Shown: in pieces, positions 46,247 through 55,177 of the stretch
How the letters are laid out: every line of letters starts with the position of its first letter
How positions within the stretch are numbered: position 1 is the first letter of the stretch
The notes under the pieces: model-generated
Databases searched by the model: none
Seen by the model: the letters and a program-made list of their open reading frames with translations, nothing else
Told to the model about the DNA's origin: nothing
Translations under genes and position numbers: made by a program
NCBI GenBank assembly: GCA_016934715.1
Contig: JAFGSI010000004.1
Span: 124,001 to 188,000, forward strand
DNA from: Anaerolineales bacterium
GTDB lineage: Bacteria; Chloroflexota; Anaerolineae; Anaerolineales; Villigracilaceae
DNA length: 64,000 bases
Direction of reading: 5' to 3'

Positions 46247-49200
46247 TGATGGAGTCTGGCATGAAAGAGTCTTTTGCAGACACATTGGCCATTGAAGCAG
46301 CCAAACTTCTAATGCCAATAGAGCAACTCAACACAATCGAAAAGGTAACTGCCTTTCTGGGCGAGTTGGGCTGGAGTTTTACCGCGCCTGAAGGTGATTT
46401 TGACCTGGGAGACCTTCTCGGTATTGGTGATCTGATCGCTATCTTTGCCGAACTTGAGAGTGCTGGAAGCGATGAAGAGACCCAAGAAATTGTAATCCGG
46501 CTAATAGGAAAGATATCTGAGATTATTTCAGAAGTCTCTGCTAAAGCTCCCCAAATAATAGATATTATTGAAAATTCAGATTTTATCGGCAATACTGCGG
46601 ACATTTTGGATGATTTACCGATTCGAGTATTGGATTATTTGCTTTATCGCTATCTATACGTTCATCATCATAAGATTTTTGCAGGTTTGCATCTATTGGG
46701 AATAATGGAAACCGTTGATGTCCAGGAAGTCCCGATCAAGACCGTCCAATGGGAGCGAATCCCCACCCTATTATCCGATCCAATGGAGGTTGCTAATAAA
46801 GTCTATTTCTGGAACAATGATGATAATCCTCCTAAGGAATTTGATGGAAATAAATTCCTAGAACGGTTTGAGATTCTTTTGAGGGCGTTCTCTTTACCCG
46901 GGGGTATTTACCGTCAAGCTGATGATATTCAGGCGAAGTTCGGACGAACTCTGGATGACGACGATGAAGAAATCCGTATACCGCTATTCCAAACAGGAGT
47001 TTGGCCAGACAATTGGGTGGAGCTGGATGTTAACTTGTCGCCGATTCCAGCCATAACTGATGAGACCAGTGAGATAACAAAAAAATCAGGCTTGGCAATA
47101 TATCCTTTTTTAACCGCTAATTTAAACATTGAAGAGGAAATAGCAGATGAATGGGTTCTGAAAATTTCAGGCAACGCTGATTTAGAAGCAGGTCTCGGAA
47201 TTATGATCCGCGCTCCTCACAATCTAGAAGTTATGAAAGATCTTTTTGAAGACATTACCGATTCTGGTGATATGCGTCTTGAGGTGGAGCTAAGCAAGAC
47301 TTCTCCTGCGGATTCATTAAATTATATTTTCGAGACCTCAACAGGTTCCTATCTTGCCATAAAGGAAGCAGGGATTAAGGTATGGGTAGTATTTGAAAAT
47401 GGCGACGAAGAGTTCGGTGGTGAGGCAAGCATAGATGGCCTAACTCTAAAGATCGACGTTTCGAAAGGCGATGGTTTTATCCAGGAAATCCTCTCCGGAT
47501 TGAACTTGGAGTCTGTTACAGACCTGACCATTGGAATATCCAATAAAGAAGGGTTTTATTTCCAGGGAAGTTCTGCGCTATCGCTAGTTATACCGATCCA
47601 CAAAACCATTGGCCCTATCAAAATAGATACGATCTTGATCGAAGCCAGCTTTGGCGAAGAGATAATCATTCGCCTTGCTGCGGCGTTGGGTTTCGAACTT
47701 GGTCCCCTTATTGGTGCTATTGATAGAATTGGCCTGGAAATCCCATTTAGTATTTCGGAAAACACTTCTGGCAATTGGGGTCCCGTACAGTTTAATGGTG
47801 TTAATTTCCTCCCCCCAACTGGTGTCGGTTTCGCCATTGACACCGAAGGGCTCACAGGGGGTGGGTTTCTCAGTTTCGATTATGATAACCATCGATACAG
47901 CGGTTTCCTTGCCTTTGCCTTCGGGAAGATCAGCATCACCGCCGTCGGGCTGATCGAGACGAAGATGCCCGATGGGTCGGACGGTTTTTCGATGCTGATC
48001 AATATCTGCGTCGAGTTCAATCCGCCCATCGACCTGTCCTACGGCTTCACCCTCTCCGGTGTCGGAGGCCTGATCGGTGTCAATCGCACCATGAACGTCG
48101 AAGCGCTGCAGCGCGGGATCAAGAACCACACGCTGGATGCCATCCTGTTCCCGGATCCCGCCTGGGTCTTCCGCCACGCCGCGGAGATCATCGACGTGAT
48201 GAGCACGGCATTCCCGGCCTGCGAAGGCAGGTTTATCATCGGGCCGATGCTGAAAATAGGTTGGGGTTACCCCAACATCATCACCGGCGAACTTGGTGTG
48301 TTCTTGGAACTGCCCTTCGACCCGGTGCGCATCGCCCTCATGGGCCAGATGAATGCCGCTTTCCCCGACGGCGACTTCGGCCTGATGGTGATCAATCTCG
48401 ATATGCTCGGCGTGATCGACACGGCAAAGCAGGAATTGTCCCTGCAGGCGTCGCTTTACGAGTCAGGGCTCATATCCTTTCCCAATTCATTCACGATCAG
48501 CGGCGACGCGGCCATGCTGCTGAACTGGGGGAACAGTCCCGACTTTGCTCTTGCAGTGGGTGGGTTCCACCCCAGGTTCGATCCGCCGCCCCCGGACTAC
48601 ATCTTCAACGATTTGATGCGGATGCAGGTGGTCATCACCTATTATATGATTGTGAAAATCGATTGCCGGGGATATATTGCGCTTACTCCCAATACCCTGC
48701 AGTTCGGTGCCTGTGTTGAAATCTATATCAAAGAACTGGGCCTCGAGGTCGGTGGAGGCGTCAGCTTCGACGCGCTGATCTGTTATTCGCCATTTTCGTT
48801 CGAGTTTTCGATCAGCGGCTATATGTGGGTCAAGTTCGAGGGTGTCTCGCTGATGGACATCCACATTACGGCGGACCTCGAGGGACCGACGCCGTGGAGG
48901 GTGACGGGAGAGGCGAAATTCAAGATCCTGCTCTTCGACGTGAACGTGCCCTTCGATGTCAGTTGGGGCAGTGCGCGCAAGGCGTTCGTGGCGTCCATCG
49001 ATCCTCACCTCAAATTGATAGAAGCGCTAACGAACCCCGGCAACTGGAGCAGCAATCTCCCCGAAGGACGTACGGTCGTCGAGCAACTGCGGCCGATCGG
49101 CGAGGCAGAGGATACACCGGATATTGTCATCGTCCACCCCTCGGGCAGGCTTGAAGTGCGTCAGAACGTCGTGCCCTTCAATGTTACGCTCAGCCGATTT

Positions 49201-49815
49201 GGCAATGCGCCGGTCTCCGGTCATGATCGATTTAGGTTGACCCGCCTTGAAGCCGGGAAGAGCATACAACCGGATGGTACGGTGGCGCCCGAGTCCATCG
49301 ATTTCGAATACGTCCAGGGGTATCATGCGCGGAGCCAGTCCGAAGCGTTGAGCAAGGCCCAAAAGCTTTCCTTGCCATCGTTCGAATTAATGGACGACGG
49401 TATTACGACGGCAGCCTCCACGTCGATCCTGCCAAGCGGCACGGTTACTTCGAAAACGCTCAACTACGAGTCGGTTCTGGTCAACCCTGACCGGACATCC
49501 AAAAGAATGGACATGCTGGCAGGGATGGCCTGGAGACGCGCCCAGGCACAGATATCCGGGACGCTGGTTGAAAAGTTCGGCGGAGCGAGCGCCAGTTTTG
49601 GGAATGGCCAGGCAAAGGTAATTCTCGAAGAGCAGCGCTATTGTGTCGTCGACGCAGTCACGTTGCTGCCCGTGGAATTGCTCGATAGTGAAAGCGCCGG
49701 AAACCTGTTCGACAGCCGGATGGCGGCGGACCAGGCGCTCGAACGCGAGACATTCCTCCAGGCTGGGAACGAGGCCGAATACTTGGTCATGGCCGAATGT
49801 GAGGTCCCCGCATGA
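46246..49815 (+). CDS. Giant operon gene D: 1,189-residue DUF6603-like protein
   Basis: Overlaps gene C by one base (TAATG). The C-terminal two thirds carry GVGGLIGVNRTMNVEALQRG and ILFPDPAWVFRHAAEIID, which I recognise as the DUF6603 pattern, a repeated beta-strand architecture of unknown role. The N-terminal 540 residues are different, acidic and low in GC; the composition changes sharply near 47,870, inside the gene, without breaking the frame. The end (about 1,010-1,189) resembles a separate domain. No signal peptide is visible. Possibly a structural shell or carrier protein, but this is a guess. Confidence 0.85.
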   Translation: MMESGMKESFADTLAIEAAKLLMPIEQLNTIEKVTAFLGELGWSFTAPEGDFDLGDLLGIGDLIAIFAELESAGSDEETQEIVIRLIGKISEIISEVSAKAPQIIDIIENSDFIGNTADILDDLPIRVLDYLLYRYLYVHHHKIFAGLHLLGIMETVDVQEVPIKTVQWERIPTLLSDPMEVANKVYFWNNDDNPPKEFDGNKFLERFEILLRAFSLPGGIYRQADDIQAKFGRTLDDDDEEIRIPLFQTGVWPDNWVELDVNLSPIPAITDETSEITKKSGLAIYPFLTANLNIEEEIADEWVLKISGNADLEAGLGIMIRAPHNLEVMKDLFEDITDSGDMRLEVELSKTSPADSLNYIFETSTGSYLAIKEAGIKVWVVFENGDEEFGGEASIDGLTLKIDVSKGDGFIQEILSGLNLESVTDLTIGISNKEGFYFQGSSALSLVIPIHKTIGPIKIDTILIEASFGEEIIIRLAAALGFELGPLIGAIDRIGLEIPFSISENTSGNWGPVQFNGVNFLPPTGVGFAIDTEGLTGGGFLSFDYDNHRYSGFLAFAFGKISITAVGLIETKMPDGSDGFSMLINICVEFNPPIDLSYGFTLSGVGGLIGVNRTMNVEALQRGIKNHTLDAILFPDPAWVFRHAAEIIDVMSTAFPACEGRFIIGPMLKIGWGYPNIITGELGVFLELPFDPVRIALMGQMNAAFPDGDFGLMVINLDMLGVIDTAKQELSLQASLYESGLISFPNSFTISGDAAMLLNWGNSPDFALAVGGFHPRFDPPPPDYIFNDLMRMQVVITYYMIVKIDCRGYIALTPNTLQFGACVEIYIKELGLEVGGGVSFDALICYSPFSFEFSISGYMWVKFEGVSLMDIHITADLEGPTPWRVTGEAKFKILLFDVNVPFDVSWGSARKAFVASIDPHLKLIEALTNPGNWSSNLPEGRTVVEQLRPIGEAEDTPDIVIVHPSGRLEVRQNVVPFNVTLSRFGNAPVSGHDRFRLTRLEAGKSIQPDGTVAPESIDFEYVQGYHARSQSEALSKAQKLSLPSFELMDDGITTAASTSILPSGTVTSKTLNYESVLVNPDRTSKRMDMLAGMAWRRAQAQISGTLVEKFGGASASFGNGQAKVILEEQRYCVVDAVTLLPVELLDSESAGNLFDSRMAADQALERETFLQAGNEAEYLVMAECEVPA

Positions 49816-52800
49816 GCACTACTTATTCTTTCATACCATGTCTGCGCGAAGGCCTGACCGCGGCGATAGAAGGCGAAGCAACGGCCAGGCGCGTGGAAAT
49901 CGATGTTAAATTGGGCGGAGAAGCGCGGAACAAGAGTACTGCACAATATGAGCCTTTTGAGGTCGTCCAGAAAGTGCAGCTTTATGGTCCTGGGGACATA
50001 CTCGGATTCGACAGCCGCGTTGTCGCAAGAACCGAACCCCAGAACCACGCAGGCAACTTCGAACCGAATTACTTTCCCTTCATCGAATTTTCGGAGCCGG
50101 ATTTCCTGTGGCGATTCACGCCGAAGAAGGCAGACCCTGATCATGGCGGCAGTCTCGATCCGTGGATCACGCTGATCGTCTTGGTCGCTGAGCCGGATGG
50201 TCGTGAATTTACGGAAAAATCTGCGGCTGACCCGGCTAAAAATCCTGACGTAGAAGAGCCTCCGGTTGACCCAGCGAAAACGCCTTACATAACGGTATTC
50301 AACACGAATAATCTCCCCGATCTGGATTACGCCTGGCAGTGGGCACATGTGCAGGTGACGCACGAAGAAGCGGAGGATGCCGCGAGTCAAACAGAAAGCC
50401 CGGGCGATCAACTCGAGTGGGCGACCGGCAGGCTGATGTGCGCGCGCCGGCTGCGGCCGAAGACGCTCTATCATGCCTTTGTGGTACCAACCTTCCAATT
50501 AGGTCTTGTCGCAGCGGGCATCCCGATTGATTCGGATGAACCTATCAATGCCGTCGAAAAATCGTGGGACAGAAATGGCGGTGCCGTCGATCTCCCCTAT
50601 TATTACCGGTGGGAATTCCGCACAGGCCTACGGGGCGATTTCGAATACCTGGTCAGACTGCTTGAGCCGAGAGACCTTCCCGGCTTGGGCACGCGGCCCA
50701 TGGACTGCGGGACGCCGGGTTACGGCATCGCCGGCGTCGAGCGCAGTGATGCCGAACAGGTGGAAGAAATGCACGTCCTGAAACTGGAAGGAGCACTGCA
50801 GTCGCCTGGAACCGAGTATACGCCCTGGGGGAAGGATGCCGGTAAAGTGGAAACCTTTCAAGCGGCGATCGCCGAAAAGCTGCTGAATAAACCTGCCCGC
50901 GATCTTGGGACCTTGCCGGGGAACAGTGGTAGCCAAAGTTTCACTTATACGGTTACAGAAACAGGGACGATCTTTGATGTATCACTCAAATTGCAGAGCG
51001 GTGCCAGACAGGTGCGTTTCGAATGGCGTACTGCCAAGCAGGCAGGTTCGCGGATCGATTATGGTCGAACCAGCGAGTACGGCCTGGAGGCTGAGCGTCC
51101 GGTGCTCCGGGCTGCCCATGTGCTGACGCTCGTCGACCTGGTGCCCCATGAAACGTATTACTTCAAAATAACAGGAAGCGATCCATCCGACAGCGCAGAG
51201 GGGACATTCACCATGCCTGAATTTCCTTCGGTGGTCCCACCCATTTACGGGCAGTGGCACCGCGCACAAACATATGTGAACCCGGAAGAATCCGCTGAAT
51301 GGCTGAATGCGCTCAACCTGGACCCACGGCACCGGGCTGCAGCAGGGCTGGGCACGGAATTCATCAAGAAGCAGCAGGAAGCCCTCATGGCATCCGCCTG
51401 GGAACAGGTCGGGGATGTTCTCAAGGCCAACAAGATATTGAGTCAGGCCCAGGTGGGGCGTGACACGGGAAAACACGTCCACCTCCGCATGAGAGATTTG
51501 CCTTTGGAGCGGTTCCTTTTCTTTTCCGCATCTGTTCAGAAGCGGGTTACCATGGAAAACCCCTGGGCTGCAGGCGACAGTTCGCAGCCGCAGCGCATTT
51601 CAATTGATCAATTCATAAAAAAGAATACGGAAATTCCTGCAGGGATCATGGACCAGGCCTTTCGCCGCATCGGGCGGGCAAGAGGCCCTGTTCGCAAACG
51701 ACAAAATAGGGTACCTCGTCAGGATGATCTGCTGACGCGCCTGGCCTCGGGGACGCTGGAACCTGCGGGACCGCTTCCCAGATTGGGCGGCACATACACG
51801 CCCTGTAGGATCAGTCATATTTTGAGCGAACGGATGCCGGAACTTGTCTGTCCTGAGCAAGATATTCCTCCCGATCCAATGGCGTACACGCTGACCGTGA
51901 ATGCCGGTAAGGGAGGAACGGTGCAGGTAAGCCTGCCGGGCATCGATATAGAAACTATCGGGGAAGGCAGCGGAAAAAACTATTCCGTCCAGGCGAAGGC
52001 GAGCATCAAACTTGCTGCCGTGCCGTCACAAGAGGACCGCTTTGACCATTGGTCTGGCGTTCCCATCGATGGAGAAAAAGACCCGGGCGCTTCATTCGAA
52101 ATGAATGGCAGTTACACTGTCGCCGCTTGTTTTGAAGGTCAGGAACATGAAGAAGTGCCGCTTACCGATACTTCAACGCCGTCAATGCCTATACCAGATA
52201 ATATACAGGAAACCGCCACGTTGTTTTGCGAAGATGCAATCCAGAAATACATTCCCAACCTCGCCCAATTCATAGAACAGAACAGTCACCTCGAGGGTGT
52301 GGACGGCATCGATGAAAAAGATATCGAATCGATGGCAGCTGCGGTCGAGGATGCTCTTTCGAACTGGCTCAACGAGGAAGACCCACCGGGGCCCCATAAA
52401 GTTATTTCGAAGGAGACGCTAGAAATGATGCGGGAGACGCTCGACGCAGCCCTTGATCCTGAGAAGACCGTAGCTGAGCGAGTGAAAAACCGGTTTCGTC
52501 TTAGCCCATTCATAATGGCCCGATTTGAGTATGGGGCGAGGGGAGATCCACTCGGCCCAATCATGGCAGCCCCCCAGTTCCCGCAACCGATGTATAAACA
52601 GCTTTCCCAGGATCACTTGCTGCCCGGCGTGGAGACTGTGCCGCAGAATACTCTCAGCTTGCTGCAGACCAACCGGCGCTTTATAGAATCGTATATGGTG
52701 GGCCTCAATCACGAATTTGCCAGAGAACTGCTCTGGCGCAGGTATCCCACCGATCAACGGGGCAGTTATTTTCGTCAGTTCTGGGATGTGAGAGGTTACG

Positions 52801-53549
52801 TGCCGCAGCCAGAAGATCTGGATGAAAGCGGTAAGCTCACTGAAGATGTCCGTGAGCGACTGCGTGACATCAAGAAGGTTCACGAGTGGAATCGAAGTGA
52901 ACTGGGGGAGAATGTTACTTGCCCGGAGAATGCTTCAAGCAGTGCTCCCGGCCATGAAAGTGACAACATTGTTCTTCTCGTGCGGGGCGATCTCCTCAAG
53001 CGGTATCCAAACACGGTGATCTATGCGGTGGATGCCATCGAGGTCGAGGACGAGGAAGGGAAACTTGAACTCCGTCCCGCCATGGAGGAATTTCTTGATG
53101 GATTCCATCTGAAGGATAGCGGAGAAATTCCACAGCCGAAAGAACCCTATTCCTCTGTGTTCAAAGGAACGCTTCCGCCGGACCTCACCTTTCTTGGCTT
53201 TCCTTTCGGGGAGGATCATGCCCGGGGGAATGACGGTGGTCATGGCGTTTATTTCATTCTTGAAGAACGAGTCGGCGAAACCCGTTTCGGACTCGATTTA
53301 CCGAACGACAAAGAAATGCAAGGCTGGGATGATCTGTGTTGGGGGAAAGTCGGGCTTGGAACGGAGGATGACATTGGCAAGTACATAAGTGGAGATATAG
53401 AAGTAAAGCCCGAATCTCCTGGTTTTGTTGGTGACGGGAAAACCTGGACTTCATGTTCGAGTTCGGCAGAACGGGCATGGATCACCATGCAAAAGCCGGT
53501 TCGTGTCGCTATACATTCAGACCAGATGCTCCCGAAGAAGATTGCCTGA
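49812..53549 (+). CDS. Giant operon gene E: 1,245-residue uncharacterised multidomain protein
   Basis: Starts by ATGA overlap with gene D. N-terminal signatures are VQLYGPGDILGFDSRVV and FEPNYFPFIEFSEPDFLWRF, followed by DPWITLIVLVAEPDG; later PPIYGQWHRAQTYV and LNLDPRHRAAAGLGTEF. I recall such proteins as hypothetical in several phyla. Two inserted-looking domains are visible: a fibronectin/phosphatase N-terminal-like fold (about 410-470, ending HETYYFKITGSDPS) and an InlB-type bacterial repeat (about 693-775, GKGGTVQVSLPG, FDHWSGVP). No signal peptide. A strong terminator follows, ending the operon. Confidence 0.85.
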   Translation: MSTTYSFIPCLREGLTAAIEGEATARRVEIDVKLGGEARNKSTAQYEPFEVVQKVQLYGPGDILGFDSRVVARTEPQNHAGNFEPNYFPFIEFSEPDFLWRFTPKKADPDHGGSLDPWITLIVLVAEPDGREFTEKSAADPAKNPDVEEPPVDPAKTPYITVFNTNNLPDLDYAWQWAHVQVTHEEAEDAASQTESPGDQLEWATGRLMCARRLRPKTLYHAFVVPTFQLGLVAAGIPIDSDEPINAVEKSWDRNGGAVDLPYYYRWEFRTGLRGDFEYLVRLLEPRDLPGLGTRPMDCGTPGYGIAGVERSDAEQVEEMHVLKLEGALQSPGTEYTPWGKDAGKVETFQAAIAEKLLNKPARDLGTLPGNSGSQSFTYTVTETGTIFDVSLKLQSGARQVRFEWRTAKQAGSRIDYGRTSEYGLEAERPVLRAAHVLTLVDLVPHETYYFKITGSDPSDSAEGTFTMPEFPSVVPPIYGQWHRAQTYVNPEESAEWLNALNLDPRHRAAAGLGTEFIKKQQEALMASAWEQVGDVLKANKILSQAQVGRDTGKHVHLRMRDLPLERFLFFSASVQKRVTMENPWAAGDSSQPQRISIDQFIKKNTEIPAGIMDQAFRRIGRARGPVRKRQNRVPRQDDLLTRLASGTLEPAGPLPRLGGTYTPCRISHILSERMPELVCPEQDIPPDPMAYTLTVNAGKGGTVQVSLPGIDIETIGEGSGKNYSVQAKASIKLAAVPSQEDRFDHWSGVPIDGEKDPGASFEMNGSYTVAACFEGQEHEEVPLTDTSTPSMPIPDNIQETATLFCEDAIQKYIPNLAQFIEQNSHLEGVDGIDEKDIESMAAAVEDALSNWLNEEDPPGPHKVISKETLEMMRETLDAALDPEKTVAERVKNRFRLSPFIMARFEYGARGDPLGPIMAAPQFPQPMYKQLSQDHLLPGVETVPQNTLSLLQTNRRFIESYMVGLNHEFARELLWRRYPTDQRGSYFRQFWDVRGYVPQPEDLDESGKLTEDVRERLRDIKKVHEWNRSELGENVTCPENASSSAPGHESDNIVLLVRGDLLKRYPNTVIYAVDAIEVEDEEGKLELRPAMEEFLDGFHLKDSGEIPQPKEPYSSVFKGTLPPDLTFLGFPFGEDHARGNDGGHGVYFILEERVGETRFGLDLPNDKEMQGWDDLCWGKVGLGTEDDIGKYISGDIEVKPESPGFVGDGKTWTSCSSSAERAWITMQKPVRVAIHSDQMLPKKIA

Positions 53550-53582
53550 ATAATTGCAGAAGTCGGGCGCAGGGTAACTGCG

Positions 53583-53627
53583 AAAATCATCCCCTGGCGG
53601 GTTTGCTTTCCCAGGGGGATGATTTTT
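53583..53627 (+). terminator. Terminator of the giant-protein operon
   Basis: Arms 53583-53597 and 53611-53626 pair over 15 bases with one bulged G, followed by a T-run. Confidence 0.9.
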
Positions 53628-53758
53628 GTATTGGAGTAATCTCCGGGCCAACGCCGCTTGTAGACTCGGCCGCCAACCGACATCCAGAAGCCTTCATTCG
53701 AGGATGGCCTCCTTCTGCAGCGGCGCTTCGGGCCTCCTTGTCTGTTTCCCCTGCGTGA

Positions 53759-53764
53759 TATACT
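53759..53764 (+). promoter_or_regulatory. -10 element before the fic fragment
   Basis: TATACT ends 6 bases before the ATG at 53771, the same leaderless arrangement as elsewhere in the window. The 11-base string TGATATACTCA around it recurs at 55170-55180. Confidence 0.5.
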
Positions 53765-53770
53765 CAAAAC

Positions 53771-53935
53771 ATGCCGGATATGTTTACCTTTACCTCGGAG
53801 ATCGTGCGCTCATTGCAGATCATCGAACAGGCTCGGGCAGAGGTCAACCTGACCGCCCTGCCTCCGGCCATGGCCGAAAGCCTGCGCCTGCGGGCGCGGG
53901 TGCGATCCACGCATTTCTCAACGCGCGACGAGTAG
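53771..53935 (+). pseudogene. Fic N-terminal fragment
   Basis: A 54-residue frame, MPDMFTFTSEIVRSLQ to RVRSTHFSTRDE, equals the start of a Fic protein up to the STR of its STRIEGN segment, then meets a stop at 53933. The remaining domain is absent here. The sequence after it (to about 54012) carries an unrelated frame ending KGYKALGYEIAGFD, which I cannot name. Confidence 0.7.
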
Positions 53936-54048
53936 CTGTCTTGAAAGGGATGTTCGAGAAGCGAAAAAAAGGATATAAAGCCTTGGGGTACGAGATTGCA
54001 GGATTTGATTGAACCATGATTCGCTATTTATACTGAAGTGCAAAAGTG

Positions 54049-54054
54049 TATAAT
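54049..54054 (+). promoter_or_regulatory. -10 element of the VapBC module
   Basis: TATAAT 40 bases before the antitoxin ATG at 54095; GAAAGGAAG serves as ribosome binding site. The -35 is weak. Confidence 0.5.
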
Positions 54055-54094
54055 AGTTGTTAATTGTTGGAGAGAGAAATGAAAGGAAGATAGA

Positions 54095-54352
54095 ATGGCT
54101 ACTCGATCCATAGAAAATGTTCTAAAACAAGCCGCCCAACTTACTCCGGCAGAACGTTTGATCCTGGCATCGCGCCTGATTGATGGTGTAAGGCATGAGA
54201 TACCTGCCAAGAAAGGTAAACCTCTTAAATGGCGACACATGCTTGGGATGTTACCCTATCCTGCCTACGGCGAAGACGCACAGGCTTATATAACACGCAC
54301 ACGACACGAGGACACAGTCCAACGTAATCGCCATCTGAATCAGGATTTATGA
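54095..54352 (+). CDS. Putative VapB-type antitoxin
   Basis: An 85-residue protein with a helical N-terminus (ENVLKQAAQLTPAERLILAS) and a basic middle (PAKKGKPLKWRHML). It overlaps the PIN-domain gene by 4 bases. It should bind and neutralise the toxin and repress the operon; no classic ribbon-helix-helix or AbrB motif is clear, so the type is set by context. Confidence 0.75.
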   Translation: MATRSIENVLKQAAQLTPAERLILASRLIDGVRHEIPAKKGKPLKWRHMLGMLPYPAYGEDAQAYITRTRHEDTVQRNRHLNQDL

Positions 54353-54798
54353 AGATATCAGCTAAACTAAAGAATGTTCATCGTATTTTTCTCGATACTG
54401 CTCCAGTGATATATTTTATTGAGAAGAATCCGAACTACCTGCAAAAAGTAAAGGTAGTATTTGAGCATCTGGATGATGGGACTCTTGCAGGTGTGGCTTC
54501 TCCGGTGACGCTTTCAGAATGTCTGGTGCTGCCTTTCAGATTAGGGAGATCGGACCTTGCTCAATCTTTTATGCAAATTTTAAGCAATAGCAGTACCATG
54601 ACCTTTGTAGTCATTGATGATCAGATTGCCAGTCAAGCGGCGGATCTGCGTGCTCGCTATAATCTCACTTTATCGGATGCATTTCAAGTGGCCGCAGCAC
54701 TTGCAGCTGACTGTGATGCATTTCTAACCAACGACGATACTCTTAAACGGGTAACCGAATTGAACGCTATTGTGCTTGACGAAGTGGAAGCCGGTTGA
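54349..54798 (+). CDS. vapC: PIN-domain toxin (VapC-like)
   Basis: A 149-residue PIN-domain ribonuclease. The acidic active-site residues appear in order: FLDTAPVIYF (Asp), TLSECL (Glu), LSDAFQVAAAL (Asp) and CDAFLTNDD (Asp). VapC proteins cut specific RNAs, often tRNA, when freed from antitoxin. All catalytic positions are present, so it is probably active. The module lies between the two pieces of a fic gene. Confidence 0.9.
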   Translation: MKISAKLKNVHRIFLDTAPVIYFIEKNPNYLQKVKVVFEHLDDGTLAGVASPVTLSECLVLPFRLGRSDLAQSFMQILSNSSTMTFVVIDDQIASQAADLRARYNLTLSDAFQVAAALAADCDAFLTNDDTLKRVTELNAIVLDEVEAG

Positions 54799-55177
54799 TG
54801 GGAATTCGGGTTCTCCCTATTTGAAAAACAGAATATCTGATCTCATTCGGGCCGTATTTAGGTCTATAGTTCCAAGCCGAATCCCTGCAACCAACGACCT
54901 CAAGGCTTTTTGAGCATATCTTTTTGTTGTATAATCCCAGTTAAACAATGAGCTGATAGATCGTTTTCATTGTTATCTGATTTCGTCGTCGAGCCGGAAT
55001 CTGGTCTTTGATGGACGAACCAACCATCTACAGGCTCCTTGGAACCGAAGACCGCAAGGCTACCGATTTTCGGGTGGTTCGGAGGTCGCCAGTTTACGGT
55101 CTGAGATTGCCTCTCATAACCTGGGGGTTGTGGAGAATGCCTCGGCCTCATAGTCTATTCCCCCAGCATGATATACT
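54799..55177. other. Non-coding stretch with degenerate sequence
   Basis: No gene is supported. It contains short matches to the tRNA-fMet region (CGGAGGTCGC at 55080-55089, CTCATAACC at 55112-55120, and a 15-base match to 13674-13688 at 55046-55060) in different order, and TATACT at 55172-55177 before the fic body. These may be scraps of a former insertion site or chance. Confidence 0.35.

Noticed and set aside
35354-53549. Interpretation of the giant operon as a contractile injection system or phage tail
   Set aside because: No sheath, tube, baseplate, LysM, spike or AAA ATPase genes are present among the five products.
13674-55060. The 15-base match CGAAGACCGCAAGGC at 13674 and 55046 as proven attachment-site pair
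   Set aside because: About two 15-base matches are expected by chance in a 64-kb window, and the match lies outside the tRNA itself.
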